This document shows positions 47,981 through 56,450 of a stretch of 64,000 bases of DNA, in pieces. The notes under the pieces were generated by a model. The model made no database searches. It saw nothing but the letters and a program-made list of their open reading frames with translations, and was not told where the DNA came from. Position 1 is the first letter of the stretch; each line of letters begins with the position of its first letter. Source of the DNA: Saliphagus infecundisoli (GTDB taxonomy: Archaea; Halobacteriota; Halobacteria; Halobacteriales; Natrialbaceae); NCBI RefSeq assembly GCF_020177375.1, contig NZ_JAIWHV010000011.1, positions 34,977 through 98,976 of the forward strand, read 5' to 3'. A program made the position numbers and the translations under genes.

Positions 47981-49046
47981 CGTTCACCTCGCGTTCGATG
48001 TTGAACGGGATCGCCTCGCTTGCCTCCTCCCAGTGGAAGCAAGCCGCCAGGTGATCCTCGGTATGGGTTGGCCTGAATCCGGGGTCCTGGCTCACACACT
48101 CCTCGTCGGCGAGCGGACACCGGGGATGGTACGAACAGCCCTCCGGGACGTTCACCGGGTCCGGCGCCGAGCCCTCGATCGGGCGCATCTCCGACAGCGG
48201 CGCGTCGAGGTTCGGCGTCGCGTTCAGCAGCGAGCGGGTGTAAGGGTGGACCGCCCGCGAGAGGATCGAATCGCTGTCGGCGACCTCGACCAACTCGAAG
48301 GCGTACATCACCGCCAGCCGGTCGGCGAGTTCGGCGATCAGGGGCAGGTCGTGGGTGATGAAGACGAGCGTGAGGTCGTACTTCGCCTTGAGCTCCTCCA
48401 ACAGGGCCAAGATCGAGCGCTGCATCAGGAGGTCGAGCGCCGCGGTCGGCTCGTCCATGACGAGCACGTCGGGCTCGAGGACCAGCGAGAGCGCGATCAG
48501 CGCGCGCTGTTGCATGCCACCCGAGAGTTCGTGGGCAAAGGAGTCGAGTACCCGATCGGGCTCAAGGTAGAGGTCGGCCAGGAGCTCCCTGGCCCGCTCC
48601 ATCCCCGCCTCGACGTCGTACTCGTGGGCTTTCAGGGTCTCCTCGAAATGGCCTCCGACCTTCATCGTCGGGTTAAAGGAGCTCATCGCGCCCTGGAACA
48701 CCATCGAGATGTCCTCCCAGCGAAGCTCCCTGATTCCTTCCTGGTCCTGGGCGAGGACGTCAACGGGCTCGCCGTCTGGGGGATGGAACGTGATCTCCCC
48801 CGACAGGATGCCCGGATCGACGACGGCGTCGAGCATCGCGGAGGCGAGCATCGACTTCCCCGAGCCCGACTCGCCGACGATGCCGAGTACCTCGCCGCGT
48901 TCGATGTCGATCGAGACGTTGTCGAGCACCCGCGAGACGCCCCGGTCCATCTCGAAGACGACCTCGGCGTCTCTGATCTCGAGGATCGGGTCGGCGACCT
49001 CGTGGGTCCTCGCGTCGTTCGTTCGCGTTGGTTCGTGCGTGCTCAT
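47973..49046 (-). CDS. Oligopeptide-type ABC transporter ATP-binding protein (DppD/OppD)
   Basis: Second ATPase of the importer. It has Walker A GESGSGKSMLAS, signature LSGGMQQRALIALSL, Walker B VLVMDEPTAALD and switch His in FITHDLPLIAELADR. The C-terminal cysteine region is CSYHPRCPLADEEC. MVFQGAMSSFNPTMKVGG is the Q-loop area. Length is 357 residues with a short polar N-terminal tail. The gene starts at the base before the stop of the DppC gene (49046/49047), so translation is likely coupled along the operon. Confidence 0.93.
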   Translation of the reverse strand: MSTHEPTRTNDARTHEVADPILEIRDAEVVFEMDRGVSRVLDNVSIDIERGEVLGIVGESGSGKSMLASAMLDAVVDPGILSGEITFHPPDGEPVDVLAQDQEGIRELRWEDISMVFQGAMSSFNPTMKVGGHFEETLKAHEYDVEAGMERARELLADLYLEPDRVLDSFAHELSGGMQQRALIALSLVLEPDVLVMDEPTAALDLLMQRSILALLEELKAKYDLTLVFITHDLPLIAELADRLAVMYAFELVEVADSDSILSRAVHPYTRSLLNATPNLDAPLSEMRPIEGSAPDPVNVPEGCSYHPRCPLADEECVSQDPGFRPTHTEDHLAACFHWEEASEAIPFNIEREVNDE

Positions 49047-50144
49047 TTATGTGATCGTCGTCGTCACTTGGTCGTCGCCCTCCTCTTCGGTCTCGCCCGA
49101 TCCCCGGTGTCTGACGCGGGGGTTGAACAGTCGGTCGGTCCCCTGGGAGAACAGGATGAGTCCGAACGAAAGCCCCACGATCACCGCCATCGGGATCAGG
49201 AGCTGATAGGCTCGTTCGGGGACGAGCAGCGCGCTCGCGTGGGTGTAGGCGAACTGCATCATCACGCCCCAGTTGTCGGAGTAGCTCCCGTGGGCCAGGA
49301 TGCCCAGGAAGTAGAGCCCGACGCCGTTGAAGATCACCTGGCGTGCCGACATCACGAAGTTGACCATGATGTACGGCATCAGGTTCGGCAGAATGTCCTT
49401 CTGGATGATCCGCGGTGTGGTGATCCCCATCGTCCGGGAGGCCTCGACGTAGGAGTGTTCCCGGATCGAGAGCACCTGGGCCCGGATCGTCCGGGCGAGG
49501 CCGGCCCACCAGCCGACGACCAGCAGCGGGCCGATGATCCAGGGGTTTCGCGGATCGATCATCGTCGCGACGACGATCACCAGCGGCAGGCCGGGAATCG
49601 TCATGACGACGTCCGATATCGTCGTGAGAACGGAATCGACCCGTCCGCCCTTGTAGCCGGCGACGGTGCCGACGACGGTGGCGACGACGACGACGTAGAC
49701 GCCGCCGGCGAACGTCATCTTCAGCATGTCCGGGGTCGCGTGGACGATCCCTCCCAGGATGTCCCGGCCTGTCGAGTCGGTCCCGAGCGGGTACTCCATG
49801 CTCTGGAAGGGGGGCTGATTGTTGTACTCGAAGCCGCCGAACTGGTTGGAGGTCGGCTGTTCGATGATCGTGACGCCCTCCCAGATCCCGAAGCTCGAAC
49901 CCGAGATCCAGGCGATCAGCCCCATCGCCAGATAGCCGGCGATGAGAAAGAGCCCGACTTTCATCCGCCAGTCGCGCCAGGCCTCCCGCGCGGGCAGGTA
50001 GACCGCCTCGTGGAGGAACTCGCGGTAGCGCTGGACGGTCGTGACGTCCTCGGTCGCCTCGAAGGCGAAGACGTCGCCGGTGCCGCCGTCGGCCGCCGGC
50101 TTCGTCCCGCCGTCGGTCGCGCGGTCGTCGTCAGTACGCTTCAT
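49047..50144 (-). CDS. Oligopeptide-type ABC transporter permease (DppC/OppC)
   Basis: Membrane permease of about 365 residues. After an acidic 60-residue cytoplasmic leader comes a first helix (KVGLFLIAGYLAMGLIAWI). An outside loop with YPLGTDSTGRDILGGIVHATPDML, diagnostic for OppC/DppC, precedes five more helices. The coupling loop EASRTMGITTPRIIQKDILPNLMP contacts the ATPases. The C-terminus has an acidic tail. The ATG at 50144 was chosen over 50165 because it gives MKRTDDD and a shorter overlap (14 bases) with the DppB gene. Confidence 0.92.
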   Translation of the reverse strand: MKRTDDDRATDGGTKPAADGGTGDVFAFEATEDVTTVQRYREFLHEAVYLPAREAWRDWRMKVGLFLIAGYLAMGLIAWISGSSFGIWEGVTIIEQPTSNQFGGFEYNNQPPFQSMEYPLGTDSTGRDILGGIVHATPDMLKMTFAGGVYVVVVATVVGTVAGYKGGRVDSVLTTISDVVMTIPGLPLVIVVATMIDPRNPWIIGPLLVVGWWAGLARTIRAQVLSIREHSYVEASRTMGITTPRIIQKDILPNLMPYIMVNFVMSARQVIFNGVGLYFLGILAHGSYSDNWGVMMQFAYTHASALLVPERAYQLLIPMAVIVGLSFGLILFSQGTDRLFNPRVRHRGSGETEEEGDDQVTTTIT

Positions 50145-51138
50145 TGTCACCTCCGGCCTCGACACGCGGGTCGATCTTCCCGTAGGTCATGTCGGCGATC
50201 AACACCGCGACGATCACACAGATCGTGATGACGAGGAACGTCCCCATCATCACCGGGTAGTCGCGGTTGTCGATCGAGTCGAACATGTAGTAGCCGATCC
50301 CCCGATAGGAGAAGATCTCCTCCAAGATGATCGACGAGCCGAACATGAACCCGATCGTGATGAGGAAGCTCGTCCACATCGGGAGGACGGCGTTCCGGCC
50401 GACGTACCGCAGCGCGATCCGCCGGTCGGTCAGCCCCCGAAGCTTCGCAACCCGGATGTAGTCCTGACCCAACACCTGGATGCTGTTGCCCCGCATCCCC
50501 AGGGCAAACCCGCCCCACGAGGTGATGACGAACGACGCCGCCGGCAGGACGGCGTGGTAGAGCGCCCCGCCGACGAACGCGAGCGTGAACCCCGGTTCGA
50601 CGTCGCTCGGATACCGCCCGGAAAGCGGGAACGCCGAGAGTTCGATGGCCAGTACGTAGATCAGGATGACCGCCGCGACGTAGTAGGGGACCGAGCTGAG
50701 GAAGATGGCGATCAGGCTCGAGCCCACGTCGAACCGTGAGCCCTCCCGGTAGGCCATGACGGCCCCGAGACCGAGCCCCATGACGAAGACGAAAAGCAGG
50801 CTGATCGTCATCACGAACGCCGTCCAGGGCAGCGCCCGCGCGATGATGTCGAACACCGGCTCCTGATAGTTGATCGACTCCCCCAGGTTCCCCTGGGCGA
50901 GGTTCACCATGTACTCGATGTACGCCTCGTGGAGCGGGCGGTCGGGGTCGACGCCGATCCGCTGGGCGACCATCGCGTTGATCTCCTGGGTGCTCATGTT
51001 GGGCTGTTGTTCCCTGATCTGGGAGGCCAGGCGCTGTGAGGGGCTGCCGGGCATCGTCCGGACCAACACGAAGGTGAGCGTCGCTACGGCGAAGACGGTA
51101 AACAGTCCCTGTCCGATCCGCTTTATGAACCAGTTCAT
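50131..51138 (-). CDS. Oligopeptide-type ABC transporter permease (DppB/OppB)
   Basis: Membrane permease of 335 residues. It begins with the classical MNWFIKRIGQGLFTVFAVATLTFVLVRTMPG helix and has about six transmembrane segments. The EAA-type coupling loop is GQDYIRVAKLRGLTDRRIALRYVGRNAVLP and the late GSSIILEEIFSYRGIGYYMFDSI is a strong family marker. It forms a heterodimer with the DppC-like permease. The start is 25 bases after the stop of the solute-binding protein gene. Confidence 0.93.
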   Translation of the reverse strand: MNWFIKRIGQGLFTVFAVATLTFVLVRTMPGSPSQRLASQIREQQPNMSTQEINAMVAQRIGVDPDRPLHEAYIEYMVNLAQGNLGESINYQEPVFDIIARALPWTAFVMTISLLFVFVMGLGLGAVMAYREGSRFDVGSSLIAIFLSSVPYYVAAVILIYVLAIELSAFPLSGRYPSDVEPGFTLAFVGGALYHAVLPAASFVITSWGGFALGMRGNSIQVLGQDYIRVAKLRGLTDRRIALRYVGRNAVLPMWTSFLITIGFMFGSSIILEEIFSYRGIGYYMFDSIDNRDYPVMMGTFLVITICVIVAVLIADMTYGKIDPRVEAGGDNEAY

Positions 51139-51162
51139 ACGAGTGATGAGAGTACGGCCGCG

Positions 51163-53085
51163 TTACTCGGTCGCGTGGAGCTTGTCCTGTTTGGGGAGCC
51201 AGTACAGCGGCCAGAGGATCTGGACCTCGTCGGAGCCGGGGTCGGGGTACTCCCAGCCGCTGTTCCGGAGGAACGACTGCTCGAACTTGCTCTGGATCGG
51301 CATGATCGGGAGGTCCTGGTTGACGACCCAGGCCAGCTCCCGGATGATCTCCAGGGCCGCCTCCTCGTCGGGCTCGGAGGCGAGGTCGTTCAGCCGCTGT
51401 TGGAAGTCGACCTCGATCGTCCCGTCGCCGTCTCTGGCGGGCACCTCGGTGCTCTCGGGGTAGTTGAAAAACGAGCTGTCGGCGCTCAGCTGGCGGTTGA
51501 GCAGGTTGTGTCGCAGCGAGTAGTAGGGATGGTTGAACTCGGCGGCGCCCTCGTTCCACTCGAAGTTCGCGAGCTCGAAGTTGCTCTCTCCCAGGTTCTC
51601 CTCTAGGGTCCCCCGCTCGTCGCCGACGAGTTCGAGGTCGAACCCGAACTCGTTCAGCTGGGAGGCGACCGTCTCGGCGGCCGCGACGAAGTCGCTCCAG
51701 CCGGCGGGGTAGTTGAGCTCGGCCGAGATCGTGTTCCCGTCGCCGTCGACCCACATCCCGTCGCCGTTTTGCTCGTAGCCGGCGTCCTCGAGCAGCGACG
51801 CCGCCTGCTCCTGGTTCTGGTCGTAGGACTCGTAGCTGTCGAGTTCGTCGCCGAGGTAGTCCTCGATGGCCGCGGTCGTGATCCCGCAGGGAACCTCCGG
51901 GACCTGCTTCGATTCGGGGTCTGCGTTCTGGGCCGCGAGCTCCCAGTCGGTCGCAAACGCCATCGCCTGGCGGACCTCGCGCTGGCCGAAGACCTCGTGG
52001 TCGTGGTTGAAGACGATCCCGGCGCCGAACGTGCCGGGGATCTGGATCTCGTCTAAGTCGTCGCCGAACTGCCCTTCGATGACCTGGACGGGAACGAACA
52101 GGCTGAGGAGGCCGTCGAACTCCCCGCCCGCGAGCGCCTGGTAGTAGGCGTCGTTGCTGCTTCGCTGTTCCATCCGGTAGCCGTTGAAGTTGATGAAGTC
52201 GGCGTCGGGGTGGTCGTCGAACGCCGGCGCGGCCATGTACTGCTCGGTCGAGTCCTCGTCGGAGAACTGGAACGGGCCACAGGTGACCGGCTGACGGTCG
52301 GCCATGGAGGCCAGTTCGCCCATGACCTCCTCCGAGTCCTCCCCGTCATCGATCCGCTGGAGGTACTCGCCGTACACCTGGGAGGGGGCGTTGACCCACT
52401 GGGTCAACAGCACCCATTGCATGATCTCCTGGTTTGCGGGCCCCGAGAGGGTGATGACGACGGTCGTCTCGCCGTCGGCCTCGACCGACTCCGCGAAGTC
52501 CCAGATCTCGCCGTCCTGGTACTCCGCGAGGCGCATCCCGACGACGACGTCCTCGGCGGTGACGGACTCGCCGTCGCTCCAGACGAGGTCGTCCCGGAGC
52601 TCTACGGTGACTTCCTCCTCGCCGATCTCCCAGTCGGTCGCGGCGTGGGCGATCCACTCGCCGGTCGCGATGTTGTAGTTCGCGAACTCCTCCCAGAGCG
52701 CGTTCTCGAGCTGGCCGCCCAGGTTCGCCGGGTTGTAGGGGTTGAACTGGACGTTCGTCGGGTCGCTCCAGTTGCCCGTGACGAACCACTGGTCGACCTG
52801 TGCGGGAGCGTCGCCCTCGCTCTCGTTGCCCTCGCTCTCGTTGCCCTCGCTTTCGTTCCCATTGCCGTTGCCGTTTCCGTTCCCATTGCCGTTGCCGTTT
52901 CCGTTCCCATTGCCGTTGCCATTACCGTTCCCGTTCCCGTTTCCGTTCCCGTTACCATTGCCGTTCCCGCCGTCGTCGCCCATACACCCTGCGAGCGCGG
53001 CGGCACCCGACGCGCCCGTGAGCGCGACGAACCGTCGTCGCGAGACTACCCCGTCGTATCCGTCTTGCTGACGCTTATCAGCCAT
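51163..53085 (-). CDS. Extracellular solute-binding lipoprotein of the ABC importer (family 5, DppA-like)
   Basis: A 640-residue lipoprotein that captures the substrate outside the cell. The Tat-type signal VSRRRFVALTGASGAAALAGC ends in a lipobox, so it is lipid-anchored. Next comes a remarkable Gly-Asn repeat linker of over 20 dipeptides, then three ESEGN units, before the type II binding domain (about residue 85 on). Family 5 landmarks include WSDGESVTAEDVVVGMRL and MAFATDWELAAQNADPE. Peptides are the usual substrates, but sugars are also carried by this family in archaea. A TATA element lies about 28 nt before the ATG, so the whole five-gene operon probably starts here. Confidence 0.9.
   Translation of the reverse strand: MADKRQQDGYDGVVSRRRFVALTGASGAAALAGCMGDDGGNGNGNGNGNGNGNGNGNGNGNGNGNGNGNGNGNGNGNESEGNESEGNESEGDAPAQVDQWFVTGNWSDPTNVQFNPYNPANLGGQLENALWEEFANYNIATGEWIAHAATDWEIGEEEVTVELRDDLVWSDGESVTAEDVVVGMRLAEYQDGEIWDFAESVEADGETTVVITLSGPANQEIMQWVLLTQWVNAPSQVYGEYLQRIDDGEDSEEVMGELASMADRQPVTCGPFQFSDEDSTEQYMAAPAFDDHPDADFINFNGYRMEQRSSNDAYYQALAGGEFDGLLSLFVPVQVIEGQFGDDLDEIQIPGTFGAGIVFNHDHEVFGQREVRQAMAFATDWELAAQNADPESKQVPEVPCGITTAAIEDYLGDELDSYESYDQNQEQAASLLEDAGYEQNGDGMWVDGDGNTISAELNYPAGWSDFVAAAETVASQLNEFGFDLELVGDERGTLEENLGESNFELANFEWNEGAAEFNHPYYSLRHNLLNRQLSADSSFFNYPESTEVPARDGDGTIEVDFQQRLNDLASEPDEEAALEIIRELAWVVNQDLPIMPIQSKFEQSFLRNSGWEYPDPGSDEVQILWPLYWLPKQDKLHATE
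52840..52976 (-). repeat. Gly-Asn codon microsatellite in the binding-protein gene
   Basis: Repeats of the hexamer-like unit GGNAAY (read on the minus strand) encode the Gly-Asn linker. Block-wise similarity such as GGAAACGGCAACGGCAATGG recurring in order shows expansion by slippage or unequal exchange. Length is likely to vary between strains. Gly-Asn without Ser/Thr gives no sequons, unlike the following ESEGN units. Confidence 0.7.
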
Positions 53086-53110
53086 ACACCTATCCTGTTC
53101 TGCCCGACAT

Positions 53111-53120
53111 ACATAAACAT
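53111..53120 (-). promoter_or_regulatory. TATA element of the ABC importer operon
   Basis: Read on the minus strand ATGTTTATGT, with TTTATG centred about 28 nt upstream of the ATG at 53085. The spacing implies a leaderless mRNA for the solute-binding protein and the operon behind it. Confidence 0.55.
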
Positions 53121-53211
53121 TACTTAGTTGTTTCACGTGATGGACTCGGCAAGAAACGCCCTCCGACGGCGGAGATTCCCGACCAACCGGCGGGTTCCGT
53201 CGCTGTGGCGG

Positions 53212-54120
53212 CTACGACGCGAGGACGTTCTCCTCGAGCCAGTCGGCCGTCTCGCTCGCGAGATCCCGAACGTCCGGGTCGGGATCGCTCTCGGCGACCT
53301 CCCGGAGCGGCTCGACCGCCCCGGCGGCCTCGGCGTAGCCGAGCGCCCGGATCGCCCGGCTCCGGACCAGCCGGGAGTCGTCCTCAAGCAGGTCGATCAG
53401 GGGGTCGATCGCGGACTCTGCGGCTGCCGGGTCGGCTCTGGCGACGCGTCCGATGGCGTCCACGATCCCGCCCCGGACGTGCTCGACCTGGTCGTCGTGT
53501 TCGAGTTCGGGGACCAGATCGGGAAAGCGGTCGGCGACGACCGCCGGGGCCTCGCCGGCGACCGCCACGAGGACGTTCGCGGCGACCTCCTTCGTCGCGG
53601 CCGAGCGCGCGAGATCGGGTTCGGGGAGGTCGATCGTCTCCTCGGCGTCCGGTGGTGTCGGCTCGCCGGGTTCGGGGAGGTTCGGTCCCTCGACGATGGC
53701 CGCGACCAGCCCGTCGGCGTGGTCGACGAACGACGCCGGTCGCTGCCGGCCCAGCGCCGCGACGGCCCGTGCCGCCCGGAACCGATAGAGCGGGGCGATG
53801 TCCCGGAGGTTGGCGACGAGTTTCGGGATCGCCAGCTCGACGAGGTCGGGGCGTTCCTCGGCGAGGAGCCAGCAGACGAGCGCGGCGTGGCTGCGCGCGA
53901 GCCCGTAGGACTCGTCGAGGCAGTCGACGACGTCGTCGGCGAACGGGACGACCCGGTCGGGATCGTCGATGGCCAGCCCGACCAACACCTTCAGGCCCGT
54001 GTTGCGCATCTCCTCCCGGTCGTCCGCAAGGAGGGTCTCGACGTCCTTTCCGTCGATCGCGTCGGGATCGGATCTGGCGGTATCGACGAGGTGGGTCGGC
54101 ACCTCACGCGTCTGATCCAT
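53212..54120 (-). CDS. HEAT-repeat protein
   Basis: A 302-residue all-helical repeat protein. HEAT-like units are visible at residues about 15-75 (GLKVLVGLAIDDPDRVVPFADDVVDCL), 75-150, 165-230 (NVLVAVAGEAPAVVADRFPDL) and 235-300, the last with LVRSRAIRALGYAEAAGAVEPLREVAESDPDPDVRDLA, the classic PBS-lyase-type HEAT pattern. An acidic Pro-rich hinge (EPGEPTPPDAEETIDL) divides the protein. Such proteins act as binding scaffolds; partners are unknown. It is a single gene on the minus strand following a small membrane-protein gene 46 bases upstream. Confidence 0.85.
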   Translation of the reverse strand: MDQTREVPTHLVDTARSDPDAIDGKDVETLLADDREEMRNTGLKVLVGLAIDDPDRVVPFADDVVDCLDESYGLARSHAALVCWLLAEERPDLVELAIPKLVANLRDIAPLYRFRAARAVAALGRQRPASFVDHADGLVAAIVEGPNLPEPGEPTPPDAEETIDLPEPDLARSAATKEVAANVLVAVAGEAPAVVADRFPDLVPELEHDDQVEHVRGGIVDAIGRVARADPAAAESAIDPLIDLLEDDSRLVRSRAIRALGYAEAAGAVEPLREVAESDPDPDVRDLASETADWLEENVLAS

Positions 54121-54166
54121 GCTCGGTATGGGCCGCGTGAGCGTTAAATAGTTCCCGGCCGCCGGC

Positions 54167-54415
54167 TCACTCGCTGGAGTCCTCGGCGTATTGCTCGCGC
54201 CGGAGACACCGCCGGATACAGTAGCCGATCGGGACGAAGGCGACGAGGACGATTCCCATGTTGACGACCGCGATGACGTACTCCGGGGAGCCGGGGTCGG
54301 CCAGCCAGAAGCCCAGGACGGTAATGGCTCCGAGCCCGACCAGCAACGAAAGGAGAAAGGCCAGGTGTGGCCGATGGTCACAGACCAGGTCCCAGAACCG
54401 CTCGCTCGCACTCAT
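54167..54415 (-). CDS. Small two-helix membrane protein
   Basis: An 82-residue protein with two clear membrane helices (HLAFLLSLLVGLGAITVLGFWL and YVIAVVNMGIVLVAFVPIGYCI) joined by a short PGSPE loop. Both ends are charged, the C-terminus with RRCLRREQ and an acidic tail. No family was recognised. The ATG at 54415 (MSASERFW) was chosen because residues upstream are basic and Pro-rich. A TATA-like ATATTAAAC lies about 70 bp upstream. It precedes the HEAT gene on the same strand. Confidence 0.6.
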   Translation of the reverse strand: MSASERFWDLVCDHRPHLAFLLSLLVGLGAITVLGFWLADPGSPEYVIAVVNMGIVLVAFVPIGYCIRRCLRREQYAEDSSE

Positions 54416-54982
54416 CGCCCGGGACGGGGACCGCGGGCGGCCGGACTCCGATGCATGGCCCCATTCCCCGGCCGACCGTTTAATATCCATCGGGACGGGG
54501 ACCGCTTCGCGAGCGAACGCGACCGGCGACGACCTGGCGTCCGCCATCCCGGGCGCCGTGACGGTCCCGGGACCCGATCCCCGATCGGCACGGGGTCGGT
54601 TCCGACCCTGTCCGGGCCGATAGTACCATACGTTCGACAGTATATCGATCCAATAATTTGTTTTACTATTTTCGGGTTTCTCGATTCCTCGTCGACCGGG
54701 AAGTCGGCGCTCGTTCTGTATCTCTCGTGAAGTATCCTATCCAAGTGACGAGACGGCCGATAATCTGATTGAGGAAGCCATCGTCCGGCCCCTCCGATAG
54801 CTGGTATCACGGCCGCTAATTCGCTTATATGGGTCCGCCTCACGATCTCGGGGTTTCGAACCATAGTCGATATGAGATAACTGTATATCGTATAATATCC
54901 CCTCAGGAAGGATACGGGACGCTCTCGAAAGGGGCGACTGGGGGCGAGCAAAAGGGCCAGCGAAAACGTCACGCGAGAGCGG
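54416..54982. other. AT-rich intergenic region upstream of the small membrane protein gene
   Basis: About 570 bases between the small membrane protein start and the DUF3194 stop. The segment 54625-54920 is markedly lower in GC and has several TATA-like strings (near 54640, 54825 and 54890) but no credible frame. Its character is the same as the spacers at 20.5 and 46.2 kb. Nothing else is seen. Confidence 0.4.
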
Positions 54983-55240
54983 TTACCCGCTCGAAGCGAA
55001 GAGGTCGTCGACGGCCGACCGTGCGGCCAGTGCGGCGTCGTCGGCGACCCGGTCGGGGTCCGGGTCGGCGTCGGCGGGCGGGTTCAGGTAGACGTCGACG
55101 TCGAGAACGTCGTTTTCGAAGCTGACGGTGACGTCCAGATCACGGACCGCCGACTGTTTGTAGCGGGCGAAGACGACGCCCTCGGCGGCTTCGGCCGCGG
55201 TCCGGACGACCTCCTCGTCCGTGGGTCCCCCCTCGGCCAT
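54983..55240 (-). CDS. DUF3194 family protein
   Basis: An 85-residue acidic alpha/beta protein (TDEEVVRTAAEAAEGVVFARYKQSAVRDLDVTVSFENDVLDVDVYLN) that matches the archaeal DUF3194 group, which habitually follows the prefoldin beta gene. Function is unknown; the conserved pairing suggests a role with prefoldin or translation. The ATG at 55240 lies two bases before the prefoldin beta stop. It ends the leftward information-processing run. Confidence 0.82.
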   Translation of the reverse strand: MAEGGPTDEEVVRTAAEAAEGVVFARYKQSAVRDLDVTVSFENDVLDVDVYLNPPADADPDPDRVADDAALAARSAVDDLFASSG

Positions 55241-55241
55241 C

Positions 55242-55628
55242 CTACGCGCCGCCTGCGGGACCGCCGGGACCGCCCATGGCGCCGCCACCGCCCAGTAGGT
55301 CCTCGAGTTCGCCCTGGAGCTCCTCGAACTGCTGTTGGACGCGCTCCTCCTGTTTTTCGAGGGTCTCGAGGCGGACCTCGAGGCTGTCGACTTTCTCGGA
55401 GAGTTCTTCCTCGGCGTCGTCGTACTCGGTCTCGACGAACAGTTCGCCGACCTGGCGGTACATCGTGGTGTCCTCGTCGATGCCCTCCAGTTCGTCGAGG
55501 GCGTTCTCGGCGTCGGTCATCGTCGACTCGGCTTCCTGTTTCTGGACGGCGACGGTCTGGGCCGTCTCCTGGAGGCCCTGCAGTTCGTCGATTTTCTCCT
55601 GTGCTTCCGGCGGCAGATTACCCTGCAT
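55242..55628 (-). CDS. pfdB: Prefoldin subunit beta
   Basis: A subunit of the hexameric chaperone that captures nascent or unfolded proteins and hands them to the thermosome. It is 128 residues: two long coiled-coil helices (about 8-50 and 72-112) joined by a beta hairpin ([17 protein letters not shown]), the standard prefoldin beta design. The Gly/Ala-rich tail is a haloarchaeal addition. It sits in the conserved order L37Ae, RpoP, Pcc1, prefoldin beta, DUF3194. Confidence 0.94.
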   Translation of the reverse strand: MQGNLPPEAQEKIDELQGLQETAQTVAVQKQEAESTMTDAENALDELEGIDEDTTMYRQVGELFVETEYDDAEEELSEKVDSLEVRLETLEKQEERVQQQFEELQGELEDLLGGGGAMGGPGGPAGGA

Positions 55629-55703
55629 ATCTCGACGGTCGTGATCCGGCCTGATAAAGCCAAGCTTTGTCCATCGATCGAAACCCCGTTGGGGGTGGGC
55701 CCG

Positions 55704-56000
55704 TCACTCGTCGCGACGCGCACCCTTGACCGAAGGACCGTCTCGCGAGGCGATCCCCTCGACCTGTTCGGCGACGTCGATCAGCGAGAACCAGGTGTTG
55801 AGTGCCGCTCGGAGCGCGACCGCGTCGCGGGCGCCGATCTCGATCGTAACTCGCCTCTCCTCGCGGTCGAGTTCGGTCCACGACCGATCGTCGTCGATCT
55901 CGCCGACCTCGCGGGCGACGCTCTCGGCGACGATCCGCGCGCTGCCCGGCGAGTCGTAGTCGAACGAGAGAACGGCCTCGTGTACGGGCGAAGACCCCAC
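55704..56000 (-). CDS. KEOPS complex subunit Pcc1
   Basis: Dimerisation subunit of KEOPS, the complex that installs t6A at position 37 of ANN-decoding tRNAs. Length is 98 residues: VHEAVLSFDYDSPGSARIVAESVAREVGEI followed by a beta strand (RRVTIEIGARDAVALRAALNTWFSLIDVAEQV) typical of Pcc1. The start codon is GTG at 56000, three bases after the RpoP stop. A basic tail after residue 85 is variable. Other KEOPS genes are not in the window. Confidence 0.85.
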   Translation of the reverse strand: MGSSPVHEAVLSFDYDSPGSARIVAESVAREVGEIDDDRSWTELDREERRVTIEIGARDAVALRAALNTWFSLIDVAEQVEGIASRDGPSVKGARRDE

Positions 56001-56003
56001 CGG

Positions 56004-56138
56004 CTACTCGACGGCGACTTCCTTGACGTCGCGGCTGCGCTCCTTGAGCAGGACGCGGTGGCCACAGTACGGACAGCGGACGCCGCCGTACTCGTCGAGT
56101 TCGACGTCGCGTTTACAGCGCGAGCACTTGTAGGCCAT
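56004..56138 (-). CDS. rpoP: DNA-directed RNA polymerase subunit P (Rpb12-like)
   Basis: A 44-residue zinc-ribbon subunit of archaeal RNA polymerase. It reads [16 protein letters not shown]...[17 protein letters not shown], with CxxC and CxxC zinc ligands (Cys5, Cys8, Cys22, Cys25) and the basic [15 protein letters not shown] tail. It was found by reading the minus strand, since it is too short for usual gene-length cutoffs. Its ATG shares one base with the L37Ae stop (TAATG), so translation is coupled. Confidence 0.95.
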   Translation of the reverse strand: MAYKCSRCKRDVELDEYGGVRCPYCGHRVLLKERSRDVKEVAVE

Positions 56139-56401
56139 TACTCGTCCTCGCCGAGGGCGGCCCGGATCGACCGGCGAACGGTCCGGCCTGCGGGGGTTTC
56201 CGGCCGGTAGGCGCCTCCCGTAAAGAGCTCGCCCGTCTCCTCGTTCTTCCAGATGCCGGTGCCGACGCGGGTGACGTCGTCGTCGTCGACGGTGGCCGAT
56301 TCCATGTCCGCTTCGATCTCGGCGACCCGCCGGCGGGAGACGCGGCCGTAGCGTGCGCCAAACCGGCCCGCGCTGCCGACGATTCGGGTTCCTTGAGCCA
56401 T
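56138..56401 (-). CDS. rpl37ae: Ribosomal protein L37Ae (eL43), cysteine-free variant
   Basis: A protein of the large ribosomal subunit. Identity is clear from [25 protein letters not shown] at the N-terminus, GTGIW in the middle and [23 protein letters not shown] at the C-terminus. The family normally has a CxxC...CxxC zinc ribbon around GTGIW; here the first pair is replaced by TVDDDD and the second by KNEETGE, and the 87-residue chain has no Cys at all. The segment between is also a few residues shorter. Its flanking genes (rpoP, pcc1) are the usual ones, so this is the resident copy, not a stray paralogue. Confidence 0.9.
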   Translation of the reverse strand: MAQGTRIVGSAGRFGARYGRVSRRRVAEIEADMESATVDDDDVTRVGTGIWKNEETGELFTGGAYRPETPAGRTVRRSIRAALGEDE

Positions 56402-56450
56402 ATGCTATCCCTATCGTCAGCGGGCCAATAAACCTGTTGAGTCCGGTCCG

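Noticed and set aside
52840..52976. Regular repeats resembling a small CRISPR array
   Set aside because: The period is only a few bases, there are no spacers, and the repeats lie in frame in the binding-protein gene as a Gly-Asn linker. No cas genes are present.
46883..53085. Nickel ABC transporter controlled by the NikR-like gene
   Set aside because: The importer is of the broad oligopeptide class, with no nickel-specific feature, and lies 13 kb from the NikR-like gene.
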